Source: DASYVD01 sp036000545 (GTDB taxonomy: Bacteria; Actinomycetota; UBA4738; CALAEC01). From it: a DNA stretch of 15,712 bases. This document shows, one piece after another, positions 13,632 to 15,712 of this stretch. The stretch is taken from contig DASYVD010000049.1 of NCBI GenBank assembly GCA_036000545.1, forward strand, positions 1-15,712, in the 5' to 3' direction. Positions within the stretch are counted from its first letter, which is position 1, and each line of letters opens with the position of its first letter. The translations under genes and the position numbers were made by a program. A model generated the notes under the pieces. It saw nothing but the letters and a program-made list of their open reading frames with translations, did not search any database and had not been told where the DNA came from.

Positions 13632-13936
13632 GGCGCGACCTGGAGCTCGTCGCCCTCCGCCCTGACCTCGTAGACGGTGATCTGCTCGGTGGCCGGTGGC
13701 GCCAGGACTTCGCCGGTCTTGATGTCGAACGTGCTCCCATGGCAGGGGCAGACGACCGAGGTGTCCTCGAGGTCGCCCTCAGAGAGTGAGCACTGCCGGT
13801 GTGTGCAGACGTCCCCGAAAGCGAAGTATTCCCCTTCGACGTTGGCGACGGCAACGTCTTCGCCGCCCACCTGGAACATGCGCATCTCGCCGTCGGGGAC
13901 GTCCTCCGGCGAGCCTACGGTCACGAAGTCGGCCAC
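13628..13936 (-). CDS. Rieske [2Fe-2S] ferredoxin-like protein
   Basis: A 102-residue soluble Rieske protein. Cluster ligands are Cys44 and His46 (CTHRQC) and Cys63 and His66 (CPCHGS). Two extra cysteines, Cys49 and Cys65, sit where the disulfide pair lies in high-potential Rieske proteins of bc1 complexes. No membrane anchor or signal peptide is present, and the GSTFDIKTGEVLAPPATE ending is that of dioxygenase-type ferredoxins. It would carry single electrons in the cytoplasm; the partner is unknown and no oxygenase is nearby. The GTG start follows AGGAGG by four bases. Its stop overlaps gnd. A TTGACA lies 42-47 bases upstream of the start, hinting at an internal promoter. Confidence 0.93.
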   Translation of the reverse strand: MADFVTVGSPEDVPDGEMRMFQVGGEDVAVANVEGEYFAFGDVCTHRQCSLSEGDLEDTSVVCPCHGSTFDIKTGEVLAPPATEQITVYEVRAEGDELQVAP

Positions 13937-13977
13937 ACCGCCTCCTTTCTCTCGTCTCTGCCTTCTTCAATCGCTCT

Positions 13978-13983
13978 TGTCAA
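13978..13983 (-). promoter_or_regulatory. Possible -35 box upstream of the Rieske-gnd-zwf operon
   Basis: On the minus strand TTGACA (13978-13983) is a perfect -35 consensus within the 136-base gap before the Rieske gene. The -10 position (17-18 bases on) reads CAGAGA or AGAGAC and is poor, so support is partial. Confidence 0.25.
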
Positions 13984-14009
13984 TCCGCCCTCTCAACAGC
14001 GTCCTTCGG

Positions 14010-14072
14010 CCAGGGGGAATGCACCAGCCTGATTCCGCTCGGCTCGGCCTCGGGTCTGCTCCCCTTGACCCC
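14010..14072. repeat. Intergenic repeat, short relative of the 8450 element
   Basis: The left 23 bases (14010-14032) match 8450-8472 with two differences, including the identical terminal CCAGGGGGAA. The right end (CTCCCCTTGACCCCCT) resembles the right end of the first element (TTCCCCCTGGACCCCCT). The middle is shorter and different. It begins immediately after the pgi stop on the minus strand and could help end or stabilise that transcript. Confidence 0.55.
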
Positions 14073-15578
14073 CTAACCCTCCCACGCGAGGAGGCCTTCC
14101 GCGCCCACCCGGGCGGCCCGGCGCCCGCGCTCCCGAAGGGCAGCGAGATCTCCCGCTGCCTGGGCGGCGATGAGCTGCCCAAACGAGAAGTCCTCGCCCG
14201 GTACGGCCCGGTCTTCCTGCGGTTCCTCGAAGACCTGGAGGAAGACGCCCGTGTTGGGACCGCCCTTGTGGTATTGACCGGTGGAGTGGAGGTATCTCGG
14301 GCCGAACCCGAGCGTGGTGGCCACGCGCAGCCGGTCGCGGAGGCGCCACCGCAGGTCGGGAAGACGGCGCGCGGTCTCGCCTCCAGAGTCGACGAACGCC
14401 TGGATGGCCACGTAATCGCCCGGACGCACCGAATCGAGAATCTGCCGCACGTCTCCCGGCGGCTCGAGCCGGATGTTGCCGGCGGCGAGGACCTCGGCGG
14501 TGCGGTCCTTGGCGGACTGCACGTCGGGCTGGTCGAACGGATGGATACCCACCACCGCCCCCGCAACGGCGGTGGCGAACTCCAGGACGAAGAAGGCCCA
14601 CCCGAGGTCGCCGGGTTTGCGAAGCGGAAGCTGCACGGAGGGATCGGGCCCTTCCGCACCGGCTGTGGTGAGGAAGAGGCGATCGTCGCCGTACACCTCC
14701 GGCGGGCCGACCGGCTCCCCGTCCACCGGGAGGATTCCTTTCCCGTCCTTCCCCGTGGACTCGGCTAGCAACTGCTCAAGCCAAGCACCCAGGGGCAACA
14801 GCGGATCGGCGAAGGCCATCGTGGCTTTGTCCCGCCCGGCCAGCGCGGCCTCACCGAGCGCCGCCCCGATGACCGTCGCGGGGTTCTCATCGATCGGGAC
14901 GTCCGGGAGACACCGCGCTTTCGCTTCTCGGGCCGATTCGAGCAGCTCCCCCGGATCGATCCCCGACAGGATCGCCGGGACCAGGCCGAATGCCGTGAGC
15001 GCCGAGTAGCGACCGCCGACATCGGGTGGAGCGCGGAACACCCGCCGGAAGCCGAGCTCTTCCGCCGAGGCCTCCAGCTCGGTCCCCGGGTCCGTGATCG
15101 CCACGAAGTGGGTGGGATCCTTCGCCAGGTCGAGGAAGTAGGCCATGTGAGAGCGCGTCTCGATCGTCGTCCCGGACTTGCTGGAGACGACGAACACCGT
15201 CTCGGCCAGAGGGCTCTCTCGCTCGAGCCGGGCGATGGCGTCGGGGTGGGTGGTGTCGAGGACATCCAGGCTCGCCGTGCGGTGTACCCCCGCGACGACC
15301 TCGGCTGCCAGGCACGACCCGCCCATCCCGAGGAGCACTACGTGACGAAGCCCGTCCCGTCGAACCTCGTCGGCGAGGGCGCGGAGCTCACCCAGGCCCT
15401 CACGCGATGGGCCCACGGCGTCGAGCCATCCGAGCCGATCCGCGATCTCGGTGGGCTCGTCCTTCCAGACAGTGTGGTCCCGGGCCCAGATCCTGCCCAC
15501 AACCTCGTCGTCGGCAAGTGTCTTCAGCCGGGCCCGGACTCGGTCCTCCAGCTCGCCGAGATGGGTCCGAACTCCCAC
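14073..15578 (-). CDS. pgi: Glucose-6-phosphate isomerase
   Basis: A 501-residue phosphoglucose isomerase that interconverts glucose 6-phosphate and fructose 6-phosphate. The phosphate-binding blocks are GMGGSCLA (84-91) and SSKSGTTIETRSH (132-144), then GGRYSALTAFG (188-198). The C-terminal HSTGQYHKGGPNTGVFLQ (431-448) carries the catalytic Lys438. The sequence type, to my memory, is that of the isomerase half of bifunctional transaldolase/isomerase proteins; here it is free-standing, because an in-frame TAG lies at 15588-15590, just before GTG 15578. No transaldolase is visible in the remaining 122 bases. A TAGGAT box ends six bases before the GTG, suggesting a leaderless transcript. Together with gnd and zwf downstream it sets the split between glycolysis and the pentose phosphate route. 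Confidence 0.95.
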   Translation of the reverse strand: MGVRTHLGELEDRVRARLKTLADDEVVGRIWARDHTVWKDEPTEIADRLGWLDAVGPSREGLGELRALADEVRRDGLRHVVLLGMGGSCLAAEVVAGVHRTASLDVLDTTHPDAIARLERESPLAETVFVVSSKSGTTIETRSHMAYFLDLAKDPTHFVAITDPGTELEASAEELGFRRVFRAPPDVGGRYSALTAFGLVPAILSGIDPGELLESAREAKARCLPDVPIDENPATVIGAALGEAALAGRDKATMAFADPLLPLGAWLEQLLAESTGKDGKGILPVDGEPVGPPEVYGDDRLFLTTAGAEGPDPSVQLPLRKPGDLGWAFFVLEFATAVAGAVVGIHPFDQPDVQSAKDRTAEVLAAGNIRLEPPGDVRQILDSVRPGDYVAIQAFVDSGGETARRLPDLRWRLRDRLRVATTLGFGPRYLHSTGQYHKGGPNTGVFLQVFEEPQEDRAVPGEDFSFGQLIAAQAAGDLAALRERGRRAARVGAEGLLAWEG

Positions 15579-15590
15579 GAGTTCATCCTA
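15579..15590 (-). promoter_or_regulatory. Leaderless promoter of pgi, -10 box TAGGAT
   Basis: On the minus strand TAGGAT (15585-15590) is followed by six bases (GAACTC) and then the GTG start. No Shine-Dalgarno sequence is present. The same box and the same spacing precede the gene at 4546. No -35 box is recognisable in the GC-rich upstream sequence. Confidence 0.45.
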
Positions 15591-15663
15591 GCGGCGGCGC
15601 GGTGGCGTGCCGCCCTCGGGCAGCGGGATACTCCCGTGGTGAGCGGCCAGGGTTCGTCCAAGT

Positions 15664-15690
15664 CATCCCCCCGGACCCCCCGCGCCCGAG
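15664..15690. repeat. Copy of the GGGGGTCCGGG repeat core
   Basis: CCCGGACCCCCCGCGC (15670-15685) is the exact reverse complement of 9347-9362 less its last base, the opening of the tandem repeat. Flanking C-rich text (CATCCCCCCGG) and GC-palindromic sequence (GGGCCC) continue to the window end. This marks the region as intergenic rather than the end of a coding gene. Nothing else is seen between 15591 and 15712. Confidence 0.4.
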
Positions 15691-15712
15691 ACCTTCCCGG
15701 GCCCCGTCGGGG

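Noticed and set aside
12706..13854. Long upstream extension of the zwf reading frame
   Set aside because: It runs antiphase through gnd and the Rieske gene and is Arg/Gly/Pro-rich shadow sequence; GTG 12705 with the GTGA overlap and the family N-terminus sets the real start.
15591..15712. Coding end of an upstream gene (short minus-strand frame ending at TAG 15588-15590)
   Set aside because: The tail reads PLPEGGTPPRRR, and a repeat core lies within the region; no motif supports a gene, so it is left as intergenic.

Overview
The window is GC-rich throughout and densely coded. Gene content and signals suggest an uncultured, probably soil-type Actinomycetota: many GTG starts, GTGA stop/start overlaps, apparent leaderless promoters of the TANNNT type, an LLM-class flavin oxidoreductase, and a DUF4349 lipoprotein. 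The lineage is an inference from these traits; there is no rRNA or other marker gene to confirm it. No phage, insertion sequence, CRISPR array, tRNA or rRNA is visible.

Left part (1-4101). The 3' end of an agmatinase/arginase-type ureohydrolase overlaps, through GTGA, the start of a decayed exported protein. That ruin can be pieced together as signal peptide, cupredoxin, parallel beta-helix and C-terminal membrane segment, broken by three one-base homopolymer indels and a large internal loss. Then follow a DMT/EamA transporter (minus), a small basic protein with an RGG-type tail (plus), and an amidase-signature hydrolase (minus).

Middle part (4102-9513). Two small proteins of unknown function (one membrane, one soluble) flank a structured intergenic stretch. 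A second EamA transporter is divergent from an Lrp/AsnC regulator, which overlaps an LLM-class oxidoreductase gene. This looks like a regulator-controlled exporter. Next come a DUF4349 lipoprotein, a two-CBS-domain protein, and a small orphan, separated by GC-rich inverted and tandem intergenic repeats.

Right part (9514-15712), all on the minus strand. In transcription order: phosphoglucose isomerase (pgi), a Rieske [2Fe-2S] protein, 6-phosphogluconate dehydrogenase (gnd), glucose-6-phosphate dehydrogenase (zwf), a small basic Rho_N-like protein, and a metallo-beta-lactamase/rhodanese protein. Rieske-gnd-zwf are joined by two 4-base overlaps and are almost surely cotranscribed. The set directs glucose 6-phosphate into NADPH-generating pentose phosphate flux, with a soluble Rieske carrier placed in the same transcript.

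The most notable points are the eroded cupredoxin/beta-helix gene, the Asn replacing a metal-binding Asp in the ureohydrolase, the Rieske protein inside the pentose phosphate operon, the repeated TANNNT-N6-start arrangement, and a family of intergenic elements sharing a GGGGGTCC(A/G)GGGG-type core. I see no clearly new multi-gene system.
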